From the NCBI GenBank assembly GCA_029265355.1, contig JAJUJL010000013.1, positions 1-64,000 of the forward strand: a stretch of DNA of 64,000 bases, in the 5' to 3' direction. Below, piece by piece: positions 52,235 through 60,340 of this stretch. The notes under the pieces were generated by a model. It was not told where the DNA came from. It ran no database searches and saw nothing but the letters and a program-made list of their open reading frames with translations. The position numbers and the translations under genes were made by a program. Each line of letters starts with the position of its first letter. Positions within the stretch are counted from its first letter, which is position 1. Source of the DNA: Chloroflexota bacterium (GTDB lineage Bacteria > Chloroflexota > Anaerolineae > Anaerolineales > UBA4823).

Positions 52235-52528
52235 ATGAAGCCAGGCCTGGATCAATACTATCAACCCTCTCCCGGCACCGTAGGCCAGCTATTGGACAAT
52301 GAGGCTGTCTTGCTAAGACCCGGAGCTGGCAAGGTCAGCGTGCTGAACGATGTTGGGGCTCGCATCTGGCAGTTAGCGGATGGGACGCGCTCGATCCGCG
52401 AGATTGCGATGGCGATCACCCAGGAATTCCGGGTTGATCAACGCCAGGCTCAGGCCGATACCATCGAGTTCATTGAGCTCCTGGTGCAAAAAGGAATCCT
52501 GGTGGCTGTCGATCCCCCCAGGGCGTAA
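52235..52528 (+). CDS. PqqD-like protein (RiPP recognition element)
   Basis: This 97-residue protein of the PqqD fold has the beta-strand LLRPGAGKVSVLNDVGARIWQL. The helical segment IREIAMAITQEFRVD and the C-terminal ELLVQKGILVAV follow. PqqD-like domains bind leader peptides and present them to modifying enzymes. The candidate precursor lies 4.5 kb upstream in the same orientation. No radical SAM, asparagine-synthetase-like or cyclodehydratase partner is near. The overlong spacing between the AAGGAG at 52217 and the ATG suggests modest translation. Confidence 0.87.
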   Translation: MKPGLDQYYQPSPGTVGQLLDNEAVLLRPGAGKVSVLNDVGARIWQLADGTRSIREIAMAITQEFRVDQRQAQADTIEFIELLVQKGILVAVDPPRA

Positions 52529-52581
52529 GCTATCCGCCCGGCATGGGTCACCCATCGTGTCATCAGATGTCGCAATTATTT

Positions 52582-53499
52582 ATGAAGAAGCCGTTCTCCA
52601 TTGCAGTTCTGACCAGTCTTGTCCTCCTGGCAGCAGTGAGCAGCGTATTCATCGTGAAGGCGGCGGTCACATTGACCTATTTTATCGCCCAGGGACAGGC
52701 AGACTCCATCCGCTTGACCTGGGAAACCGCCTCCGAGCTGGATAATTCGGGCTATTATGTCCGCCGTTCGCTCACTGAGACCGGGACGTATAACCGCATC
52801 AGCGCATTTATACCCAGCCTCGGTGACAGCCTGGTTGGCGCAACATATTACTATACAGATACGAATGTGACCATCGGTACCGTTTACTGGTACCAGCTCG
52901 AGTCGGTGGACTTCTCGCAAAATTCGCAGTTCTATGATCCGGTATCGGCTGTGGCAGGATCGGATTTTGCCACTCAAACCGCAATCGCCAGGACACCCAC
53001 TGCCACAGCGTCTACGCCGACTGCGACCGCGACAGTCAATACGGCAACCCCCACCTCCACACGCACCGCGACGCAGATATCTGCAGCGACTGCCACCAGC
53101 GCCTATCCTGGTCCAGCGACCAGCACATTGCCTGTCTTTCAGCCATCGCCGACCGCGGTTAACCCTGGTGCAACCATCCCGGCAACCAGCAGCCTGCCAC
53201 CACCCATTGCTGGAACCAGCACGGCACCACCGGCGCCAGGAGAGGCAAACACTGGCGCAGCAACGCTGATTCCCCTACCCGAGATCACATTGATTTTTGA
53301 GACGCCTGAACCGGTCACTGCCACACCTGCAGCGATTGCCATGAGCTCCGCTGAGCGGGCAAGCCCAGCGCTGGCGGAGTCCGGTTCATCCTCCTCCGGA
53401 TGGTTGACCCCCGGACGCCTGATCTTCTTGGGATTGATCCTGCTGGTGTGGGTGATACTGGGCGTTTGGTTTATTGTCTCGATGAAACGGGTGCAGTAA
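52582..53499 (+). CDS. membrane-anchored FN3-like protein with mucin-like linker (second paralogue)
   Basis: This is a 305-residue protein. An N-terminal membrane helix is followed by an FN3-like beta domain with RLTWETASELDNSGYYVRRS and VYWYQLESVDFSQNSQFYDP, closely matching the protein at 45950. A roughly 130-residue Thr/Pro/Ala-rich linker (TATAS, TPTAT, SLPPP), likely glycosylated or extended, comes next. A C-terminal helix (about 278-298) and short basic end complete it. The start at 52582 gives a regular signal-anchor; MSQLF at 52567 is an alternative. It may tether or display other products of the cluster. Confidence 0.75.
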   Translation: MKKPFSIAVLTSLVLLAAVSSVFIVKAAVTLTYFIAQGQADSIRLTWETASELDNSGYYVRRSLTETGTYNRISAFIPSLGDSLVGATYYYTDTNVTIGTVYWYQLESVDFSQNSQFYDPVSAVAGSDFATQTAIARTPTATASTPTATATVNTATPTSTRTATQISAATATSAYPGPATSTLPVFQPSPTAVNPGATIPATSSLPPPIAGTSTAPPAPGEANTGAATLIPLPEITLIFETPEPVTATPAAIAMSSAERASPALAESGSSSSGWLTPGRLIFLGLILLVWVILGVWFIVSMKRVQ

Positions 53500-53503
53500 T
53501 TTT

Positions 53504-55738
53504 ATGACGCTAACCCAGCCAGGCAACAGGTCTCATCGTCGATGGCACTGGGCGGCGGCGGCGTTTTTGATACTGATCTCTGCATTGCTCGTCCAGCGAG
53601 CGGTAAACAGCGCCCACTTACAAAAGGATGCCGCGGTTGTCCCCTTGATGACTGGACCGCAGGACAGCGGCGTTGCAAAGCTGCGGGTTGAGCGAGAGGG
53701 ACTTTACGAAATTGGCGAGGCGGAATTCCGCCGCCTTGGCATTCTCCTGGAGCAGGTGGAAAGCAGCAACCTGCGCTTAAGCTGGCGAGGGGGCCCTATT
53801 CCCGCCTGGATCGAAGAAGACGCGGCCGGCAAGCGCTTGCGTTTTTTCGCATCCAGACCATCCAGCCTGTATAGCCAGGAAGATTATTACTGGCTCCAAT
53901 GGGGCGCGCAGGCGTCTGAATGGCCGGAGCAAGCGGCCGGCGATATTGAACAAAACGCTCCATTCTCACAGGATTTGAGCACTGTTCCATCGGTCATCTC
54001 GAAAGTGGAGAATACCGTTCTCTCAGAGCTACGGCTTGAGCAGCAAAGCATCTATTCTCCCCAGGTGGAGTCGGGCGACCGGTTCATGTGGAAGATCCTG
54101 GCCGCCCCAGCAACAGAGGATTTTTCACTCGATTTGGCAGACCTTGCAGGGGACAGCTCAGATCTGGCGGAATTGGTCATCGATGTATGGGCCAGCACCG
54201 AAGCGCGGGTTGAACCCGACCACGCCATGGAAGTTTACGTGAATGACGAAAAGATTGCCAGCATTACCTGGGATGGCCGCGGTCGGCAATCTTTTACCGT
54301 GCAGTTTCCAGCAAAATATCTCAAGGCGGAAGAAAATACTATCCGCATTGCGCTGCCCGGAATTCCCGATGTCGCGGCTGACATTGTGCACCTGGATCGG
54401 TTATTGATGTATTACCCGAGCAGGCTTGCTCGTCAACAGGGCCAGGCCATATTTTGGGGCGCGGGAAGCCGGTTAGCGCTGGGAGAATTGGGCGGCGAGG
54501 TGTTGCTGTTGGATATCAGCAACCCGCTGAATCCCACCCTTCATTCCGGGCAAACGAGCGTTGATTCCTATGCTCTGGAGGCTGGTAAACGCTACCTGGC
54601 AGTGTGGGAGGGCGGCGCATACACTCCAGCCGGTATCGAGCAGCCCCAGCTAGCCCCGAATTTGCGCGATCGATCGTTGGCAGCAGAATATGTGGCGATT
54701 GGTCCCGCGGATCTCTTGCCGCCGCTCGAGCCTTTGATGGCGCTGCGCCAGGAGCAGGGGTTGAGCACTGCGATGGTCGATGTCCAGCTCATTTATGATC
54801 AGTTCGGTTTTGGCTACCCTGAGCCACAGGCCATCCAGCATTTTCTGCGGTATGCAAACGAGCAGTGGGCCAAGCCAGAGATTGGCGAACCCCTGCGTTT
54901 TGTGCTGCTGGTTGGTGACAGCACCTATGACCCGCGCGGCTATCTCTCAACCGAGCAGGCCAACCGCATGCCAACGTTCCTGGTGGATACGGTATTTGGG
55001 GGCCAGACGGCGACCGATGTCGATTTTGTGCAGTTCAACGACGACCCATGGCCGGACGCAGCGGTGGGGAGGTTGCCAGCGCAGAGCGCGCTCCAGCTCC
55101 AAAATTATGTGGACAAAGTCTTGCGTTACGAGCGGAATCTGTCACCTTCAAAGGGCCAGCTATCCATTCAAGCGGTAGCTGATGGCCAGGAAGCCAGTTT
55201 CGCGCTGGATGCTGGCGAATTCCTGAAGCTTTTCCCCGAGGAAATCCCCACCGAACTTTTCTCGCCATCCGCTGGCGCCCAGGCGGCGAACCAAGAGGTG
55301 CGAAAGATTTTTACAAGCGGCAGCTCGATCATCGCTTATTTTGGGCACGGCAGCGTCAATATGTGGGGCAAAGATCGCTTGTTTACAGTGGAGGATGTTG
55401 CCGCGCTGGAAACACAGGAGCAGTTCCCTATCGTGCTCAACCTGACGTGTCTGACGGGGTTGTTTACGCACCCTAAAGTGGAATCCCTGGCGGAAGCCCT
55501 CCTGTGGAAAGCAGAGGCAGGCGCGGTGGCTGTGCTGGCGCCCTCCAGCTTGACCTTGCCTTTCGACCAGAACTTTCTGAGCGGGCCGTTGGCGCAAGCG
55601 CTGGCGTCCGAGACGGGAAGCACACTCGGAGAGATCCATCTCTCAGCACGACGTCAAATACCGCCTGAAAACCGAGGTTCGCGCGATGTTATGTTGACTT
55701 TCATGCTGTTTGGCGACCCAGCCCTGCGACTAAAATAG
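53504..55738 (+). CDS. C25 (gingipain-like) cysteine peptidase, membrane-anchored form
   Basis: This 744-residue protein has an N-terminal membrane helix (about 17-37), a beta-rich prodomain and a C25 catalytic domain. Its dyad is H615 in IAYFGHGSVNMW and C649 in LNLTCLTGLF. The 34-residue His-Cys spacing is close to that recalled for gingipain R. LRFVLLVGDSTYDPRG precedes the dyad, as in the first C25 protein. It lacks the C-terminal Ig-like domains and Phi-P tail of the first copy and ends right after the catalytic domain. It starts four bases after the FN3-like gene. Confidence 0.84.
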   Translation: MTLTQPGNRSHRRWHWAAAAFLILISALLVQRAVNSAHLQKDAAVVPLMTGPQDSGVAKLRVEREGLYEIGEAEFRRLGILLEQVESSNLRLSWRGGPIPAWIEEDAAGKRLRFFASRPSSLYSQEDYYWLQWGAQASEWPEQAAGDIEQNAPFSQDLSTVPSVISKVENTVLSELRLEQQSIYSPQVESGDRFMWKILAAPATEDFSLDLADLAGDSSDLAELVIDVWASTEARVEPDHAMEVYVNDEKIASITWDGRGRQSFTVQFPAKYLKAEENTIRIALPGIPDVAADIVHLDRLLMYYPSRLARQQGQAIFWGAGSRLALGELGGEVLLLDISNPLNPTLHSGQTSVDSYALEAGKRYLAVWEGGAYTPAGIEQPQLAPNLRDRSLAAEYVAIGPADLLPPLEPLMALRQEQGLSTAMVDVQLIYDQFGFGYPEPQAIQHFLRYANEQWAKPEIGEPLRFVLLVGDSTYDPRGYLSTEQANRMPTFLVDTVFGGQTATDVDFVQFNDDPWPDAAVGRLPAQSALQLQNYVDKVLRYERNLSPSKGQLSIQAVADGQEASFALDAGEFLKLFPEEIPTELFSPSAGAQAANQEVRKIFTSGSSIIAYFGHGSVNMWGKDRLFTVEDVAALETQEQFPIVLNLTCLTGLFTHPKVESLAEALLWKAEAGAVAVLAPSSLTLPFDQNFLSGPLAQALASETGSTLGEIHLSARRQIPPENRGSRDVMLTFMLFGDPALRLK

Positions 55739-55871
55739 GAGAGAGGCAAAAATTGGAGGGGAAATATCTGGATTCCATTGAAAAACTATGATAGAATATG
55801 ACCGGTTGATATTAAAATAAACTTAATTAGTCCAACTTATCCGAATTGCCACGTAACATGGGAGGCGCGTT

Positions 55872-57236
55872 ATGTCAAAGCAGATGGTCAACCTCGCTAC
55901 TGGACGCAGACAATCTGGCATCCATGCCAGACTGACAATCGGTGTCATCTTACTGCTGTCTCTCATGTTGGCTGGCGCCGCCCTGGCAGCCGCTGTTCAG
56001 GTGGACGATTTCAACGAGGGCAGCCTGGGCAGCATCCGAGCGAGCGCAAGCGATCCTTCGGTGGGGGCGACTGAAAACACAACCAGCAGCGCGCTGGGAG
56101 GCGAACGGGACATTGTTGCCATTCACACGTCTGGCGCTGGCAGTGTGAGCATGGAGGTTAACTTCGAGGGCAGCGCCAGGCTTTCCTTTACAGCCGGCTC
56201 GGGTGTGCGCGGCAGAGGCGTGGTGACTTGGGATGGTGATGATAACGACGCCTTCAACAACGCCCAGGGCTTAGGTGGTGTCGATATCTCGGACAACAAC
56301 AATAATGATGGCTTCCACATCGAGGTGCTCGACAACGATTTCCCGGCGCGGGTGATCATTCGCGTTTACAGCAGCGCTACCGAATGGTCAGAAGGCAGCT
56401 TTATCACCCCGGGTGGTATTGTCTTTCCAGACCACGTGGATTTCTTCATGCCTTTCTCTAATTTTACCCAGGGCACTGGTGCATCGGCAGAAGCAGACTT
56501 TTTCTATGTCACTGCGATCGAGTTCGAGATCGATGGGACGTTGAATTCTTCTACGGATCTGTCATTGGATTTCCTGGATGTCGATAACTTCCGCGATTAT
56601 GGCGATCTTCCGGTTGCCTTTGGCGGTCAAACGGATGCAAGCCATTTTGCCAATGGTTTACGACTGGGTGCGCAGGTCGATATCGAAGCTGCCAAGCCTT
56701 CGACCCCAGGCGCTGGGGCGGATACCGATGACGCCACCGAGGCGGATGACGAAGATGGCGTCAGCCGCACACCGGGAGTGAACTGGACTACCGGGGCGGG
56801 TGGCGGCAGAGTGAACTTCACCGTGAATGGGTGTCAATCCGCTCCGTGTTACTTGAATGGTTGGATGGACTGGGATAAAAACAATTCATTCGATACCGGT
56901 GAGGAGATCTTCACAAATTTCCCGGTGTCAAATGGAAGCTACACGAATGTTCCCATCATGGTGCCCGGAACGGTCAGTTTCAACACCTCCTATTACGCCC
57001 GCTTCCGCATCTGCAACAATATCTTCGATTGTGATGACGCGGCGATTAGCGATGTCACCGGCGGCGAGGTAGAAGATTATTCCTGGTCTTTCGGACCAAC
57101 CTCGGTGAGCCTATCCAGCTTTGGGGCGCGAGTTGCATCCCCAGCTCCTGTCAATCTGCTGGTGTATGGGCTGGTTGGTGTTTTATTGGCTGGCTTGCTG
57201 GTGCTGAGGTATTCCGGTCGCCCTGTGCGGGAATAA
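55872..57236 (+). CDS. secreted GEVED-domain surface protein with C-terminal membrane anchor
   Basis: This 454-residue protein has a signal peptide (about 1-45). A beta-rich domain (about 45-230) with acidic, calcium-site-like stretches such as DGDDNDAFNN follows. A GEVED-type domain has GDLPVAFGG..., WMDWDKNNSFDTGEEIF and the naming motif GGEVEDYSW. A linker, a C-terminal helix (about 430-447, preceded by PAPVNLL) and a basic end (RYSGRPVRE) complete it. This tripartite end resembles sorting-signal anchors but lacks LPxTG. It has its own GGGAGG ribosome binding site after a 133-base AT-rich gap, and a strong terminator follows. Confidence 0.8.
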   Translation: MSKQMVNLATGRRQSGIHARLTIGVILLLSLMLAGAALAAAVQVDDFNEGSLGSIRASASDPSVGATENTTSSALGGERDIVAIHTSGAGSVSMEVNFEGSARLSFTAGSGVRGRGVVTWDGDDNDAFNNAQGLGGVDISDNNNNDGFHIEVLDNDFPARVIIRVYSSATEWSEGSFITPGGIVFPDHVDFFMPFSNFTQGTGASAEADFFYVTAIEFEIDGTLNSSTDLSLDFLDVDNFRDYGDLPVAFGGQTDASHFANGLRLGAQVDIEAAKPSTPGAGADTDDATEADDEDGVSRTPGVNWTTGAGGGRVNFTVNGCQSAPCYLNGWMDWDKNNSFDTGEEIFTNFPVSNGSYTNVPIMVPGTVSFNTSYYARFRICNNIFDCDDAAISDVTGGEVEDYSWSFGPTSVSLSSFGARVASPAPVNLLVYGLVGVLLAGLLVLRYSGRPVRE

Positions 57237-57250
57237 AACCAGTTCATAGA

Positions 57251-57290
57251 ACAGCGCGGGTTCGGTTTCCGAGCCCGCGCTGTTTTTTTT
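57251..57290 (+). terminator. strong intrinsic terminator ending the peptide/protease cluster
   Basis: A 15-bp stem with one G-T pair (57251-57265 with 57269-57283) and a three-base loop is followed by eight T residues. It also separates the convergent Tal-Pgi gene. Confidence 0.92.
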
Positions 57291-57348
57291 ATGCGGCAGA
57301 CCTGGTCAATATCCTGGGATCAATGCTCCGAATCCGATAAGCGCAGCG

Positions 57349-60159
57349 CTAGACGATCAACTGGAGCAAATTTGCCAGCCCCTGGGCTGGATGGGTGTGA
57401 AAATGGAGATGCAGGGTGCGCCGCTGGTTCTCTTGCAGCGCTTGCAGGTCGCCCATGGCCTGGGCATGCAAGAGCACCCCGAAGCTGATCGATGACTTTG
57501 CCATGTCAACATCCTCCGGTATCGGTGCATCTTCGACGATGTCTGAAGTGAATTGAAGGAACAGGCCCTGCCCAGAATCGCCTTTGTGAAGCTGCCCGGT
57601 GGAGTGCAGGAAACGCGGGCCATATCCAATCGTGGTTGCCAGGTGTGTGCGTTCTCGCAGCTTCAAACGCAACGCTTGCAGGGCCGCGGTGGTGTCAGGG
57701 CTTGGGGTGAGAAAAGCCTGCAGCGCAAGGTAATCGCCCGGTTTTGCCAACGCCAGGAAGGAGAGCAGCGCGTCTTTGACGGTCTGGTAAGGCTGAGAGG
57801 CAAAAACGGTCACCCAGGGGGTCTCCAGGGCTGTTGCCTGCCCGGGTAAGGAGCCTTGTTTTTTATAAGCTGCGGTCATCTGGCGGGCTATCACCTTGGC
57901 TTGCTCAACATTGGGTTGGTCGAAGGGGTGGATGTCCATGCGCCAGCCGGCAACAGCCGTGGCAAATTCCCACAAGAAGAATTGCGCGCCCAGTTGATAG
58001 AGATCCTGGATGGTCATGCGTATGAGCGGCTTACCTTGCTCAGCTATTGCCGAAAAACAGCGCTGCGTGGCGGCATCATGCGCCAATGCCATGGTCACGT
58101 ACAAGCGATCTTCTCCGTAGAGGTGTGGCTCGCCTTCAGGCTCATTAACCACTGGCACGATGCCTTTGCCGTCTTTACCGGTAGACTCGGCAATCAATTG
58201 CTCGACCCAATCGGCGAAGCCAGCGATTTCAGGGGAGACAGCCAGGGTCAGCTTATTGATCCCCTGGTTAGCCAGCGCGCCCATAGCTGCCCCAAGCGCT
58301 GCGCCAGGGTTTTCCCGAGTCGGATGCAATGGGCTACAAGCATGCATCATGCTCCTGGCGCTGGCCAGCAACCTGTGCAAGTCGACTCCCATCAGCGCGG
58401 CGGGCACCAAACCAAAATACGAGAGGGCGGAGTATCGCCCACCAATCTCCGGGTCGTTCAGGAAAGTGGCCCGGAAATGGCGCTCCGCGGCGATGCCAAC
58501 CAGCTTGCTGCCGGGATCAGTGATGGCAATAAAATGTTCGCCCGCCATTTCCTCGCCAAATTTTTCAAGGCACCGGGAATAGAAATATTTGTAGAAGGAA
58601 AGCGTTTCCTCTGTCGAGCCCGACTTGGTCGAGACGATAAACAGCGTGTGCGATAAATCCAGGTTGCGTTCCAGATTGCGCACTGCGCCTGGGTCAGTGC
58701 TATCCAATACTGCCAGCTTTAGATAGCCTTCTTTTTGGGGGAAAGTCCTGGCAAAGAATTCTGGAGCGAGCGATGAGCCTCCCATTCCCAACAGGACTGC
58801 CTGGGTATAACCGGCAGATTGCACGGCAAAAGTCAAAGCCTCGATGTGCGGGAGATGCATGGCCATGTTGTCAGCCACTTGCAGCCATCCCAAGCGGTTG
58901 CTGATCTCAACTGGATCGGAGCGCCAAACCGTATAATCTTGTTGCCAGATGCGGGCCACGATATCCTGGTCGGATAGGTCGCGCAGGGCTGCGTCAAAGG
59001 CGCTTTGTGCATGACCCAACGAGAAGCGCAAGCCGGTTTGTTCCAGGCGTCGATCGGCGATTTTCTTTTCGATGCTGTTGAGCAGCGAGTGGTAGGCATC
59101 CGAAAAAGCCTGAACCCCTTCCTCTTCCAGCTCCCGAGTGACCCGTTGCATGGAAATGCCTAAACCTTCCAACTTTTCGAGAACACTACGCGCTTCATCG
59201 AGCCCCTCTTCGATGGTCACTCGCGCCTGACCATGGTCGATGAAGGCATCCAGCGTATTCTGCGGCAAGGTATTCACCGTGTGCTTGCCGATGAGCTCTT
59301 GCACATAGAGAATATCCGAATAGGCGGGATTCTTGGTGCTGGTTGATGCCCACAGTGGGCGCTGAAGGTTGGCGCCGCTGGCGCGAAGCTGCTCGAAACG
59401 CGGGCTTGAAAAAACTTGAAGGAATAACTGGTAGGCTAACTTAGCGTTGGCGTTGGCTGCCTTTCCCAACAGCCCGGCTGCCTGAGCCGCTGACGCACCT
59501 TCGTCGCGCAGGATGATCTGTAAGAGCTGGTCTGCTTTGCTATCCACGCGGGAGACAAAGAAAGACGCCACCGAAGCAACGTGATCCAATGGCAACCCAG
59601 CGGCCAGGCGCTGTTCTAAACCCTGCAGATACGCCTCTATCACCGCCTGGTAGCGCTCCAGGGCAAAGATCAGGGTGACATTCACGTTGATCCCGTGTGC
59701 AATCGCCTGGGTGATGGCGGGCAGCCCGGCTTGCGTGGCGGGTATTTTGATCATTAAGTTCGGACGATCTACCGCATTCCACAGTCGCTTCGCATCTTCG
59801 AGCGTCGCGTGGCTGTCGTACGCCAGCTCAGGGCTGACCTCCAGGCTGACGTATCCATCTGCGCCGGAGGTTTTATCGTACACAGGGCGCAGCAGATCGG
59901 CAGCTTCTTGAATATCCTGAATAGCGAGGGCTTCGTAGATTTCTTGGGCGCTCTTTCCTTCTTGGGCAAGCTGCAGGATCTGCGCATCATAATCCTGGCT
60001 GCCGGCGATGGCTTTTTCGAAAATGCTGGGATTGGAGGTGACACCCCTTAGACCCAGGTCAATTAATTTGCTCAACTCTCCAGATCTTGTAAATGAACGG
60101 CGAATATAGTCCAACCAAATCGCTTGTCCGATATTGGCTAGTTCTTCAAGGATCATCAT
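57349..60159 (-). CDS. tal-pgi: bifunctional transaldolase / glucose-6-phosphate isomerase
   Basis: This is a 936-residue fusion. Residues about 1-370 are a full transaldolase ([13 protein letters not shown], Schiff-base lysine in [11 protein letters not shown]). The rest is phosphoglucose isomerase with the sugar-phosphate loop [20 protein letters not shown], a [11 protein letters not shown] segment and later [11 protein letters not shown]. The fusion links the non-oxidative pentose phosphate pathway and glycolysis at fructose 6-phosphate; such fusions occur in several bacterial groups. The start at 60159 (MMILEEL) has AGGAG upstream; the longer frame adds a non-conserved 22-residue stretch. 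The fsa gene at 6857 gives a second transaldolase-like enzyme. Confidence 0.92.
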   Translation of the reverse strand: MMILEELANIGQAIWLDYIRRSFTRSGELSKLIDLGLRGVTSNPSIFEKAIAGSQDYDAQILQLAQEGKSAQEIYEALAIQDIQEAADLLRPVYDKTSGADGYVSLEVSPELAYDSHATLEDAKRLWNAVDRPNLMIKIPATQAGLPAITQAIAHGINVNVTLIFALERYQAVIEAYLQGLEQRLAAGLPLDHVASVASFFVSRVDSKADQLLQIILRDEGASAAQAAGLLGKAANANAKLAYQLFLQVFSSPRFEQLRASGANLQRPLWASTSTKNPAYSDILYVQELIGKHTVNTLPQNTLDAFIDHGQARVTIEEGLDEARSVLEKLEGLGISMQRVTRELEEEGVQAFSDAYHSLLNSIEKKIADRRLEQTGLRFSLGHAQSAFDAALRDLSDQDIVARIWQQDYTVWRSDPVEISNRLGWLQVADNMAMHLPHIEALTFAVQSAGYTQAVLLGMGGSSLAPEFFARTFPQKEGYLKLAVLDSTDPGAVRNLERNLDLSHTLFIVSTKSGSTEETLSFYKYFYSRCLEKFGEEMAGEHFIAITDPGSKLVGIAAERHFRATFLNDPEIGGRYSALSYFGLVPAALMGVDLHRLLASARSMMHACSPLHPTRENPGAALGAAMGALANQGINKLTLAVSPEIAGFADWVEQLIAESTGKDGKGIVPVVNEPEGEPHLYGEDRLYVTMALAHDAATQRCFSAIAEQGKPLIRMTIQDLYQLGAQFFLWEFATAVAGWRMDIHPFDQPNVEQAKVIARQMTAAYKKQGSLPGQATALETPWVTVFASQPYQTVKDALLSFLALAKPGDYLALQAFLTPSPDTTAALQALRLKLRERTHLATTIGYGPRFLHSTGQLHKGDSGQGLFLQFTSDIVEDAPIPEDVDMAKSSISFGVLLHAQAMGDLQALQENQRRTLHLHFHTHPAQGLANLLQLIV

Positions 60160-60340
60160 GGGCCTTTCTCCTCGATTTGCTGTAATATGGGTATCATACA
60201 CCAATTTGTAGCTTGTTGGCAGCATCTTTAACTGCGATCCTGTTCAGGGAGCCCAGGTCGTTGCGCGCTGCGGATATTTCCGGAGTGTAAAACAACCAGG
60301 TCGAGGAAGGCCAAATGAGATACAATTAGTCCACTACTCG
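60160..60340. other. divergent intergenic region
   Basis: This 181-base gap separates divergent Tal-Pgi and nSTAND genes. On the plus strand, TACAAT at 60321-60326 is a possible -10 box ahead of the nSTAND ATG, with no good -35. The tal-pgi ribosome binding site lies at its left end. Nothing else is recognised. Confidence 0.3.

Noticed and set aside
47529-52528. Classical lasso-peptide or PQQ biosynthesis cluster
   Set aside because: No asparagine-synthetase-like cyclase, transglutaminase-like B2 protease, PqqE or PqqC is present; only the PqqD-like, HprK-like and peptide parts match.
57188-57236. Sortase (LPxTG) anchor on the GEVED protein
   Set aside because: The hydrophobic helix and basic end are present, but no LPxTG-like motif precedes them and no sortase gene is in the window.
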